Translations under genes and position numbers: made by a program
Notes under the pieces: generated by a model
The model's database searches: none
What the model was told of the DNA's origin: nothing
The model's input: the letters and a program-made list of their open reading frames with translations, nothing else
Assembly (NCBI RefSeq): GCF_019091085.1
Contig: NZ_JAGXJY010000023.1
Coordinates: forward strand, 1 to 64,000
Direction of reading: 5' to 3'
Length of the DNA: 64,000 bases
DNA from: Mesorhizobium sp. GbtcB19
Lineage (GTDB): Bacteria; Pseudomonadota; Alphaproteobacteria; Rhizobiales; Rhizobiaceae
Part shown: positions 8,414 to 15,876 of the stretch, piece by piece
Numbering within the stretch: the first letter of the stretch is position 1
How the letters are laid out: each line of letters opens with the position of its first letter

Positions 8414-9787
8414 TTAATAGGCGTACTCCATGAACACCGGCTCGATCGAGCCGCCCCAGCGCGTGTGATAGGCCGACAGCATCTCCTCGGCGCTGGTGGT
8501 GCCGCGCGCCACGACTTCGTCCAGCGTGTTGAGGAACGAGGTCTCGTCATAGCCGTCGCGGTTCTTCTTTCCACGGTTCTTCAGGCCGGTGCGCGCGATC
8601 GCCAGCACGTCGCGGGCGACGTCGCGCAAGGTGGCGTTGCGGAACGGCGCCGCAATGCCTTGCTCCGGCACGGCGTTGCGCATCGCCAGCGCTTCCTTGT
8701 AAGTCCAGCTCGAAGTCAGCGCCTCGGCGGCGTCCAGCGCCTGCTCGTCGTAAAGCAGCCCGACCCAGAAGGCGGGCAGGGCGCAGATGCGCCGCCACGG
8801 CCCGCCATCGGCGCCGCGCATTTCGAGGAAGCGCTTCAGCCGCACGTCGGGAAACAAGGTCGACAGATGGTTCGCCCAGTCGCCCATCTCCGGCAATCCA
8901 TCCGGAACTTCGTCGCGCGCGGCACCCGCCATGAACTGGCGGAAGGTGTAGCGCGTCATATCGTGATACTGGCCGTCGCGGATGACGAAATACATCGGCA
9001 CGTCGAGCGCCCATTCGACATAGTCGGCGAAACCGAAATCGGGCGAGAAACAGAATTCGAGCATGCCGGAGCGCTGGTTGTCGGTGTCGCGCCAGATGTC
9101 GCCGCGCCAGCTCTGCAGCCCGTTCGGCCGGCTCTCGGTGAAGGGCGAATTGGCGAACAGCGCCGTCGACAGCGGCTGCAGCTTCAGCGACACCTGCATC
9201 TTGCGGCGCATGTCGGCTTCGCTCTCGAAGTCGAGGTTAACCTGGATCGTGCAGGTGCGGTACATCATGTCGAGGCCCTTGGTGCCGACCTTCGGCATGT
9301 AGCGCGTCATGATCTCGTAGCGCGACTTCGGCATTTTCGGCGTCTCGGCCAGCGACCATTTCGGGCTGCCGCCGAGGCCGAGGAAGCGGATGCCCATCGG
9401 CTCGGCGATCTCGCGCACCTGCGCCAGATGCGCGTTGCCCTCGCGGCAGGTTTGATGGATCGACTCCAGCGGCGCGCCGGAAAGCTCGAACTGGCCGCCC
9501 GGCTCCAGCGAGATCGCGCCCTGTCCGGTCGGCTCGACCAGACCGATGATGCGGCCCGCATCCATGATCGGATCCCAGCCGAGCTTTTGCTGCATGCCCT
9601 CGAGGATGGCGCGGATGCCACGCTCGCCGCCATAGGGCACCGGCGCGTTGCCGTCGACATAGAAGGGGAATTTCTCGTGCTCGGTGCCGATGCGCCATTT
9701 GTCGCGCGGTTTGTTGCCGGCGGCCAGATAGCCGACCAGTTCGTCGATGCCTTCGATGGGCTGGGTGTCGGTCGTGTCGCGCGCCAT
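8414..9787 (-). CDS. gshA: Glutamate-cysteine ligase
   Basis: A 457-residue GCS2-family glutamate-cysteine ligase, the first enzyme of glutathione synthesis, which joins cysteine to the gamma-carboxylate of glutamate using ATP. It is the plant/alphaproteobacterial type, seen in WRIGTEHEKFPF (about 31-42), LVEPTGQGAISLEPGGQFEL and MYRTCTIQVNLDFE. The length is normal for this type (about 455). A good ribosome-binding site (GGAGGGG) precedes the ATG at 9787. It is transcribed downstream of rsmE on the same strand but separated by 205 bases and a terminator, so it probably has its own promoter. Confidence 0.95.
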   Translation of the reverse strand: MARDTTDTQPIEGIDELVGYLAAGNKPRDKWRIGTEHEKFPFYVDGNAPVPYGGERGIRAILEGMQQKLGWDPIMDAGRIIGLVEPTGQGAISLEPGGQFELSGAPLESIHQTCREGNAHLAQVREIAEPMGIRFLGLGGSPKWSLAETPKMPKSRYEIMTRYMPKVGTKGLDMMYRTCTIQVNLDFESEADMRRKMQVSLKLQPLSTALFANSPFTESRPNGLQSWRGDIWRDTDNQRSGMLEFCFSPDFGFADYVEWALDVPMYFVIRDGQYHDMTRYTFRQFMAGAARDEVPDGLPEMGDWANHLSTLFPDVRLKRFLEMRGADGGPWRRICALPAFWVGLLYDEQALDAAEALTSSWTYKEALAMRNAVPEQGIAAPFRNATLRDVARDVLAIARTGLKNRGKKNRDGYDETSFLNTLDEVVARGTTSAEEMLSAYHTRWGGSIEPVFMEYAY

Positions 9788-9956
9788 GAGGCCCCTCCGA
9801 GCGCATTGCCCCGGAAATCGGCACCGACTTCCTCAAGGCGTCCTGCACAGAAACGTAAATGTTACAGCGCCCTTCGTGCGTCGAAAAGCATGCGCGGTGC
9901 TGCAGAGGCCGGACGGCCGCCGGCGCTAGATGGACGAAATGTTAGCAGCCGATCAA

Positions 9957-9990
9957 GCAAAAAATCCTGAGCCAGGCCTCAACAGGATTT
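9957..9990 (-). terminator. Rho-independent terminator after rsmE
   Basis: On the minus strand AAATCCTG (9990-9983) pairs with CAGGATTT (9969-9962), followed by a T run. It begins three bases after the rsmE stop and would separate rsmE from gshA. Confidence 0.75.
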
Positions 9991-9992
9991 GA

Positions 9993-10727
9993 TCACCAGT
10001 CGCCGATCGTCGCCTGGATCGCGGCAAGTGCGGCCACCGCCGCCGTGTCGGCGCGCAGGATGCGTGGTCCGAGCGGGATGGCGGTGACGAAAGGCAGCGC
10101 CCTCAGCATCTTGCGCTCGTCGTCGGAAAATCCGCCTTCCGGACCGACCAGCAGCGCAAGTTTCTTCTCTTTGACCGCCTGCAAGGCCGGCAGCGGGTTG
10201 TTGGTCGAGGCATCCTCGTCGCAGAAGATCAGCCGCCGCTCCTTGTCCCAACTGCCCAGCAGCCGTTCCAGCTTCTCCGCCTCGTGCACCTCCGGCACCG
10301 CCAGTATGCCGCATTGCTCGGCCGCCTCGACGACATTGGCGCGCAGCCGGTCGATGCCGGGTTTTGCCACCTGCGTATGCTGGGTGATGACGGGCTGCAG
10401 CATGCCGGCGCCCATCTCGACCGCCTTCTGCACGAGGTAGTCGAGCCGACCCTGCTTCAGCGGCGCGAAGCAATAGACGAGATCGGGCAGCGGCGGCTGC
10501 GGCCGCTGCAACTCCAGCACCTTCAGCCGGACGGCCTTCTTGGACCTGGCGGCGATCGAAGCCGACCATTCGCCATCGCGACCGTTGAAAAGCAGAACCT
10601 CCGCACCCTCGCCGAGCCGCAGCACATGCGCGAGATAATGGCTTTGCTGTTGTCCGGCATCGAATTCGAGGCCCGGCCCGAGATCGTCCGGCACGAACAG
10701 CCGCTGCATTTTGTAATTGGCGCGCAT
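9993..10727 (-). CDS. rsmE: 16S rRNA (uracil1498-N3)-methyltransferase
   Basis: A 244-residue SPOUT-class methyltransferase that methylates N3 of U1498 in 16S rRNA. The N-terminal PUA-like domain begins [12 protein letters not shown]. The knotted C-terminal domain carries [13 protein letters not shown] and [16 protein letters not shown], the SAM-binding signatures of RsmE. I chose the ATG at 10727 because the family begins with Arg-rich RLFV at this point; the longer frame up to 10817 would translate through a palindromic repeat. In many rhizobia rsmE is next to gshA, as here. Confidence 0.93.
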   Translation of the reverse strand: MRANYKMQRLFVPDDLGPGLEFDAGQQQSHYLAHVLRLGEGAEVLLFNGRDGEWSASIAARSKKAVRLKVLELQRPQPPLPDLVYCFAPLKQGRLDYLVQKAVEMGAGMLQPVITQHTQVAKPGIDRLRANVVEAAEQCGILAVPEVHEAEKLERLLGSWDKERRLIFCDEDASTNNPLPALQAVKEKKLALLVGPEGGFSDDERKMLRALPFVTAIPLGPRILRADTAAVAALAAIQATIGDW

Positions 10728-10733
10728 GGCCCA

Positions 10734-10790
10734 AGCAGGTTCCGCAAAAGTGTCCAGCGGTTTTGCGATCAGAACCTGCGAAAAACAAGG
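10734..10790. repeat. Rhizobial palindromic intergenic repeat
   Basis: A nested inverted repeat just upstream of rsmE: GCAGGTTC with GAACCTGC as outer arms, and CGCAAAA with TTTTGCG as inner arms around GTGTCCAGCGG. The architecture (AAAGTG-CAGCGGTTTTGCG-AAAAACAA) resembles the element at 23230-23284. It overlaps the expected rsmE promoter or leader region. Confidence 0.6.
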
Positions 10791-10794
10791 GAAT

Positions 10795-10836
10795 CTAAGC
10801 AGATATTCGTGGGACATCCCACGAATATCTGCTTAG
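10795..10836. repeat. Perfect 20-bp inverted repeat
   Basis: CTAAGCAGATATTCGTGGGA at 10795-10814 and its exact reverse complement at 10817-10836 are separated by CA only. It lies between the start of rsmE and the stop of the unknown gene at 10861-11523, abutting the rhizobial repeat at 10734-10790. Read on the minus strand it could end transcription of the upstream gene, since a T-rich stretch follows a few bases after the stem. It could also be a protein site. Confidence 0.85.
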
Positions 10837-10860
10837 CAATGGGCGAGGCGGTGGCTTCCG

Positions 10861-11523
10861 TCAAATATCGGCGGTCGGATGCCAGACCGGCGCAAAACCT
10901 TGCCGCAGCACCGCAATGCTGGTCGCCGGCGTCAGCCGACGCAGCAACAAGCCGGCTAGGCGATCGAAGCCAACAGGATCGGCGTAGCCTGCGAACGACC
11001 ATCGAAGCGCTTTGCCCGAACGCAGCGCATAGGCAGTGTCGCCATCCGCGATCATCGCTCCATCAGGCAAGTCGCCAAGCTCGGATATGATCAGGGCAGG
11101 AGGCCGTCCGCCTGAAGCCAGCCGCTCCTTGTGCAGCCGCTTGTCGACCATCGGCGCGCGCGGTTCGGCAATGCCGAAGGCCTCACCGAAGCGGCCGACG
11201 AAATCGGTTGCTCGCTCGCGCTGGCAGAAGAAGCAGGGCCGGTGGCCGGCGGCGAAAGCCGTCACCTCGTCGAGGAAGAACAACTCGGTCCATCCGGCTT
11301 TTCCGCCCATTTGATCAGCGCCTTGCCGGTTGCGGCCCATCGGCTCGCGCCGAACATTGCGGAATTGGCAGACGCAGATGATCCAGGCCGGCAGCGCCCA
11401 GCGCTTCTTCAGCAGCGTTTTCGTCTCGGGGTCGTGGATGATGCCGCGATTGCCGGTGAACAGGCCGCGTTCAGGCACGGCGTGGATGGCGCCGAACGGA
11501 TCGACCCGGTTCTGCAGTGGCAT
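10861..11523 (-). CDS. Conserved-looking protein of unknown function with a CxxC motif
   Basis: A 220-residue protein that I do not recognise as a named family. It starts MPLQNRVDPFGAIHAVPERG and has a CFFCQRERA motif near residue 103, which could bind a metal or form a disulfide, within a His/Cys/Arg-rich central region. There is no signal peptide or membrane segment. The ATG at 11523 has a strong GGGAGAG ribosome-binding site; the longer frame to 11568 does not. It is divergent from the glutamine amidotransferase gene at 11610, sharing an 86-base promoter region. Codon use and GC match the neighbours, so it looks like a real gene. Confidence 0.75.
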   Translation of the reverse strand: MPLQNRVDPFGAIHAVPERGLFTGNRGIIHDPETKTLLKKRWALPAWIICVCQFRNVRREPMGRNRQGADQMGGKAGWTELFFLDEVTAFAAGHRPCFFCQRERATDFVGRFGEAFGIAEPRAPMVDKRLHKERLASGGRPPALIISELGDLPDGAMIADGDTAYALRSGKALRWSFAGYADPVGFDRLAGLLLRRLTPATSIAVLRQGFAPVWHPTADI

Positions 11524-11609
11524 AGTTTTCTCTCCCGCCGCGCATCTTGGCTGAATTGCCGGCCGCATGATATCGCTCGCCCCAGCGTTTTCATGTCAGC
11601 AGGTTTTCG

Positions 11610-12308
11610 ATGCGGGTTTTGGTCGTCCAGAATTTCGACAATGAGGGCCTTGGCCAGATCGGCGCGGCCCTTGTGGAAGCCGGCGCCGATATCGACCTGC
11701 GTAAGCCTTATCAGGGCGAAACGCTGCCGCAGGACAGCAGCGAGCACGACGCTATGGTCATGCTTGGCGGCGCCCAGAACGCGCTCGACGACGAGAACTG
11801 CCCGTATTTTCCCGCATTGCTCGATCTGACGCGCGACTTCGCCGACAAGGATCGCTCGGTGCTCGGCATCTGCCTCGGCAGCCAGCTTCTGGCGCGCGCC
11901 TTCGGCGGCACGAACCAGATCGGCGGCGCCACCGAGTTCGGCTGGCACAAAGTGTCGCTGACGCCGGATGCTAAGTCGGATCCGGTGCTGGGCGCCTTGC
12001 CCGAAAGCTTCCCCATTTTCGAATGGCATGACGATACGTTCGGCCTGCCGGAAAACGCCGTGCGGCTGGCCGGCAGCGCGGTCGCCGAAAACCAGGCCTT
12101 CCGCCTCGGCCGCGCCGCCTATGGCTTCCAGTTCCATTTCGAGGTGGACAGCCCGATGGCGCGCGATTGGAGCACCTGTTTCGCATCGCTCATCGCCGAG
12201 CGCCATCCAGATTGGGCCGGCAAGCTCGATGACGAGATAGCGCGCAACGGGCCCGATGCCGACGCCGCCGGCCTGGCGATAGCCCGCGCCTGGGTGGCGA
12301 CTATCTAG
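11610..12308 (+). CDS. Class I glutamine amidotransferase-like protein
   Basis: A 232-residue stand-alone class I glutamine amidotransferase domain, the type often labelled GMP synthase-like. The catalytic triad can be read: Cys88 in LGICLGSQLLA, His176 and Glu178 in YGFQFHFEVD. No synthetase domain is fused or adjacent, so it may be a gamma-glutamyl hydrolase or transferase rather than an ammonia donor for GMP synthase; the true guaA is at 49384. It is divergent from the unknown gene at 10861-11523. Its substrate is unknown. Confidence 0.88.
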   Translation: MRVLVVQNFDNEGLGQIGAALVEAGADIDLRKPYQGETLPQDSSEHDAMVMLGGAQNALDDENCPYFPALLDLTRDFADKDRSVLGICLGSQLLARAFGGTNQIGGATEFGWHKVSLTPDAKSDPVLGALPESFPIFEWHDDTFGLPENAVRLAGSAVAENQAFRLGRAAYGFQFHFEVDSPMARDWSTCFASLIAERHPDWAGKLDDEIARNGPDADAAGLAIARAWVATI

Positions 12309-12594
12309 CAGTTCGAACCCATCGCTGAACGAGGCGTGGCATAATTGGCACGGCTCCGCGCTTCCGCCTGGGGATAATACTCTTCTTCCTTGGTTTGTGT
12401 CCGGTCGCTCGCCTAAGAGGGCGCGCTTTGTATCGTCGGTGCAACCGCCATGAACCTTTTGTGTGATCCAGCCGACACACCGGCGATACGGAATCTGCTT
12501 AGAAGCGTGAAATCGTCGAAACATTGAGACGCATTTTATCGTTTCAACGCATTGGTAACCGCCTCGTGCCCAGATGCAGAAAGCTTAACCAGAG

Positions 12595-12735
12595 ATGACG
12601 TCCGTGAAAGCAGCTCTCCTGTCTTTTGTCATGCTGTCTGCCATCGTGCTCTGCGGCCTGGGCATCTATGCCGCCGACGCAGCGACCAACCACCGCGCCG
12701 TCGACGGCTATGGCGTCACCGCCTCGCTCGACTGA
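12595..12735 (+). CDS. Small single-pass membrane or secreted peptide
   Basis: A 46-residue frame beginning MTSVKAALLSFVMLSAIVLC and ending with a short polar tail VDGYGVTASLD. It has a basic start, one hydrophobic segment of about 18 residues and an AADA sequence that could be a signal peptidase site, so it is either anchored in the membrane or secreted as a short peptide. A purine-rich stretch (CAGAAAG) lies upstream. It occupies an otherwise empty 500-base interval between convergent genes. Support is only the frame and its hydrophobic pattern. Confidence 0.5.
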   Translation: MTSVKAALLSFVMLSAIVLCGLGIYAADAATNHRAVDGYGVTASLD

Positions 12736-12774
12736 GCCTCGATAAAATCGCAAGCACGCCCGCGCCGGTATCGC

Positions 12775-12845
12775 GCCTAAAGCGTGTTGAGATTCAGGTC
12801 AGGCCGGCCTCATCTGAATATCAATGCGCCTTAAAGCGCTTTGCC
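12775..12845. repeat. Imperfect palindromic repeat over the phosphatase stop codon
   Basis: Two 19-base arms (12787-12805 and 12806-12824) form an imperfect palindrome with no spacer (3 mismatches), flanked on both sides by TAAAGCG or TTAAAGCG. The right flank supplies the stop codon of the phosphatase gene. Similar TTGAGATTCAGGT-type elements are, from memory, common in Mesorhizobium intergenic DNA. Confidence 0.55.
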
Positions 12846-13598
12846 TTGCACGTCGATGATCTGCTTATCGCCGCCATTGACGGCGAGTGCGCTGAGCGTC
12901 CCCGATTTCCAGGCGAGCGTGTCGACATTGACCCGGTTGGCCATCACCTCGGCCTCGGGCACCGGTGTATGTCCGTGCACGATCACTTTAGGGTAAAGTC
13001 CCGGGTGGTCATGGAAGGCGTCGCGGATCCAGATCAGGTCCTGCCGGCTTTGACTTTCGAGCGGTACGCCGGGGCGGATGCCTGCATGGCAGAAGAAGAA
13101 ATCGCCGAAGCTGACCGAGAAAGGCAGTGACCCCAGGAAGTCGACATGGCTGGGCGGCACCGCCTTCAGCAAGGCCATGTGCCCTCGCGCGATGGCCTCC
13201 GCCTTGCCGAACCAATGCATGTCCCGTGTGAAATCCACGCCATAGGACTGCGCCGTCTGGACACCGCCATAGTTCATGAACAAGCCGTCCGGCTCGGCAT
13301 TGGCGAGAAAATCGAGCATGCCGACATCGTGGTTGCCGGCGAGCATGATGTTGCGCGGATCGCGCCTTTGCGCCTCGATCAGGAAATCGATGACGCTTTT
13401 CGAATCCGGCCCGCGATCGACATAGTCGCCGAGGTGGATGATGCGCCAGTCGGTGGCGGGCGCATATTCCAGCTGGCTCTCGATGCGCCGATGCATGGCG
13501 ACGAGCAAATCGTGGCGTCCATGCACGTCGCCAATGGCGTAGAGCCGCATGCCGTCAGGCCCGCGCGCATCGAGATAGTGTATGCCGGTCTCGGTCAA
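12831..13598 (-). CDS. PPP-family serine/threonine phosphatase or ApaH-like metallophosphoesterase
   Basis: A 255-residue calcineurin-like phosphoesterase. All metal-binding motifs are present: GDVHGR (23-28), GDYVDRGP (57-64), GNHD (88-91) and HGHTPV near residue 210. These put it in the PPP group that includes bacterial protein phosphatases and diadenosine tetraphosphatase; sequence alone does not separate these. The start is uncertain: the frame opens with TTG at 13598 without a clear ribosome-binding site, while an ATG at 13550 (residue 17, just before LYAIGDVHGR) would also give a complete domain. The stop codon lies in a palindromic repeat. Confidence 0.85.
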   Translation of the reverse strand: MTETGIHYLDARGPDGMRLYAIGDVHGRHDLLVAMHRRIESQLEYAPATDWRIIHLGDYVDRGPDSKSVIDFLIEAQRRDPRNIMLAGNHDVGMLDFLANAEPDGLFMNYGGVQTAQSYGVDFTRDMHWFGKAEAIARGHMALLKAVPPSHVDFLGSLPFSVSFGDFFFCHAGIRPGVPLESQSRQDLIWIRDAFHDHPGLYPKVIVHGHTPVPEAEVMANRVNVDTLAWKSGTLSALAVNGGDKQIIDVQGKAL

Positions 13599-13715
13599 GG
13601 GAACGTCTTTTCCGTGTCAATTGTCGCGGACAAGCTAGGAACAATCGGTGAACAAGCGCCTAGCGCCGGAGCTAACCTGCCCTGTCCGCGATGAAGCGCC
13701 TGCCGCGCCCCCAGA

Positions 13716-14852
13716 CTAGCGCCGGAGCTGATCCTTGCCCATGTCGGTGACGAGGCGCTTGCCGCACAGCGCCATCGTGACATCCATTTCCTTGCGGATG
13801 ATCTCGAGCGCCTTGGTGACGCCGTCCTTGCCCATCGCGCCGAGGCCATAGAGGAACGGCCTGCCGATATAGGTGCCCTTGGCGCCGAGGCAGAGCGCCT
13901 TGAGCACATCCTGGCCCGAGCGGATGCCGCCATCCATATGCACCTCGATCCTGTCGCCGACCGCATCGGCGATTTCTTCCAGCACCGAGATCGACGAAGC
14001 CGCCCCGTCGAGCTGCCGCCCGCCATGGTTGGAGACCACGATCGCGTCCGCTCCGGTCTCGGCCGCCATCAGCGCGTCCTCCTTGTCGAGGATGCCCTTC
14101 AGGATCAGCTTGCCGCCCCAGCGCTCCTTGATCCAGGCGACGTCTTTCCAGGAAAGCTGCGGATCGAACTGTTCCGTCGTCCATGACGACAGCGATGAGA
14201 CGTCGCCGACGCCCTTGGCGTGGCCGACGATGTTGCGGAAGGTGCGGCGTTTGGTGCCGGCGATGCCCAGGCACCAGCGCGGCTTCAAGGCAAGGTCGAC
14301 GATGTTGGCAAGCGTCATCTTGGGCGGCGCCGAAAGCCCGTTGCGGATATCCTTGTGGCGCTGCCCGAGGATCTGCAGGTCGAGCGTCAGCACCAGCGCC
14401 GAGCATTTCGCCGCCTTGGCGCGGTCGATGAGGTTGAGCACGAAGTCCTTGTCGCGCAGCACATAGAGTTGGAACCAGAATGGCTTCTTGGTGACGGAGG
14501 CGACATCCTCGATCGAGCAGATGCTCATGGTCGACAGCGTGAACGGCACGCCGAACGCTTCTGCCGCCTGCGCCGCCAACATCTCGCCGTCGGCATGCTG
14601 CATGCCGGTCAGGCCGGTCGGGGCCAGCGCCACCGGCATCGCCACCTTCTGCCCGATCATGGTCGATTCCAGCGAACGGTTGCTCATGTCGACCAGCACG
14701 CGCTGGCGGAACTTGATCTTACCGAAGTCCTCCTCGTTGGCGCGGTAGGTGCTCTCCGTCCAGGCGCCGGAATCGGCATAGTCGAAGAACATCTTCGGCA
14801 CCCTGCGGCGCGCCAGGTCCTTGAGGTCGGCGATGGTGAGGATTTCGCTCAT
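13716..14852 (-). CDS. lldD: FMN-dependent L-lactate dehydrogenase (alpha-hydroxy-acid oxidase family)
   Basis: A 378-residue flavoenzyme of the LldD/glycolate oxidase family, oxidising L-lactate to pyruvate and passing electrons to the quinone pool or to oxygen. The active-site motif SNHGGRQLD is at 274-282 (catalytic His276, substrate-binding Arg279), the substrate Tyr is in FFDYADSGAW (22-31), and the FMN region is DGGIRSGQDVLKAL near residue 315. It is 12 bases downstream of a FadR-type regulator and therefore in one operon with it. The neighbouring glcDEF operon oxidises glycolate, so the region handles two-carbon and three-carbon hydroxy acids. Confidence 0.92.
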   Translation of the reverse strand: MSEILTIADLKDLARRRVPKMFFDYADSGAWTESTYRANEEDFGKIKFRQRVLVDMSNRSLESTMIGQKVAMPVALAPTGLTGMQHADGEMLAAQAAEAFGVPFTLSTMSICSIEDVASVTKKPFWFQLYVLRDKDFVLNLIDRAKAAKCSALVLTLDLQILGQRHKDIRNGLSAPPKMTLANIVDLALKPRWCLGIAGTKRRTFRNIVGHAKGVGDVSSLSSWTTEQFDPQLSWKDVAWIKERWGGKLILKGILDKEDALMAAETGADAIVVSNHGGRQLDGAASSISVLEEIADAVGDRIEVHMDGGIRSGQDVLKALCLGAKGTYIGRPFLYGLGAMGKDGVTKALEIIRKEMDVTMALCGKRLVTDMGKDQLRR

Positions 14853-14864
14853 GATGGGTCCCCG

Positions 14865-15668
14865 CTAGGAACGTTTGCGTGTGGGTTCGATATCGCCGGC
14901 TTCCGCGCGTTGTCTGAGGCGCAACCTCGATACCCGCTGCCAGTCGCCGCTGCGCTCGGCTTCCGCCATCGAGCGCTCGACATAGGTGATGTGATCCATC
15001 GCCGCCTTGCGCGCCGCGATCGGATCGCCGGCCTTGATCGCGGTGTGGATCGCCCGGTGCTGCGCAAGCAGCGCTTCGCGCGCGCCGGGCACGCTGAACA
15101 CCAGCAGACGGTTCTGGAAAACACCTTCCGACAGCAGCCGGTAGCAGGAGCGCAATGTGTGCAGCAAAATGATGTTGTGCGCGCATTCGCATACCGCGTG
15201 GTGGAACTCGACGTCGATTTCCGCTTCGTCGTCGAAATCGCCAGTCCGGTGCGCCTCATCCATGCGCGCCATGATTCGATCGAGCAGCGCCAGATCCTCC
15301 GGCGTCGCGCGCCTGGCTGCATATTCGGCTGCCACCGCCTCGATCTCGCGCCGGTATTCGAGATAATCGGTCACTGCCTTGCGATGCGTTGAGATCAGGT
15401 CCGTCACCGGCTTGGTGAAGAGCTGGCCGATGACGTCGGCGACATGCGTGCCGCCGCCTGGCCTGGTCGTCAGCAGCCCGCGCCCTTCCAGCGCCTTCAG
15501 CGCATCGCGCAGGATCGGCCGCGACACGTCGAACTGGCGCGCCAGTTCGCGTTCGCCGGGCAGCCGGTCGCCGGTGCGCAGCACGCCTTCGAGGATCAGG
15601 CTCTCGATCTGCTGCACCACCTCGTCGGCGGTGCGCGAATGCTCGATCCTGGAGAAAATATCGCTCAA
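14865..15668 (-). CDS. GntR/FadR-subfamily regulator, LldR/PdhR-like
   Basis: A 267-residue GntR regulator with an N-terminal winged helix (about residues 12-75, including GDRLPGERELARQFDVSRPI) and a C-terminal all-helical FCD ligand-binding domain whose His residues (for example in EFHHAVCE) bind metal. The order regulator-lldD and the subgroup point to a hydroxy-acid-sensing repressor like LldR. It starts with TTG at 15668, since no ATG or GTG lies suitably upstream. A matching inverted repeat sits 59 bases upstream and a related one precedes glcD, so it could control both operons; this is inference. Confidence 0.88.
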   Translation of the reverse strand: MSDIFSRIEHSRTADEVVQQIESLILEGVLRTGDRLPGERELARQFDVSRPILRDALKALEGRGLLTTRPGGGTHVADVIGQLFTKPVTDLISTHRKAVTDYLEYRREIEAVAAEYAARRATPEDLALLDRIMARMDEAHRTGDFDDEAEIDVEFHHAVCECAHNIILLHTLRSCYRLLSEGVFQNRLLVFSVPGAREALLAQHRAIHTAIKAGDPIAARKAAMDHITYVERSMAEAERSGDWQRVSRLRLRQRAEAGDIEPTRKRS

Positions 15669-15726
15669 CGGAGGCGCCTGGGGAATGGAACGGATACCAT
15701 CCAGATTAAAGCGTCGGTCGGCAACT

Positions 15727-15752
15727 GGTCAAATTATTTATCCAATTTGATC
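15727..15752. promoter_or_regulatory. Candidate operator upstream of the lldR-like regulator
   Basis: GGTCAAATT at 15727-15735 and AATTTGATC at 15744-15752 form an inverted repeat (8 of 9 positions) with an 8-base spacer. TGGTC half-sites are typical of FadR-subfamily regulators. It lies between the divergent regulator and DUF3422 genes and resembles the site at 17317-17337. Confidence 0.4.
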
Positions 15753-15876
15753 TGCCTGGTCGCATCGCCCGCCCCGCGCTGCCAACCTCCGCTACGGATA
15801 TTTGCTGTTTACGCGATACGCCGATTGCCGCAAGACGACTTGGTTGCACGAAAGGTCGAGAACAGGGGGACCAGCC

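Noticed and set aside
8162-9970. Plus-strand 602-residue frame opposite gshA and the DUF937 gene
   Set aside because: Covers two real minus-strand genes and the gap between them, and has shadow composition.
11610-12308. A second guaA
   Set aside because: Only the amidotransferase domain is present; the complete GMP synthase is at 49384-50949.
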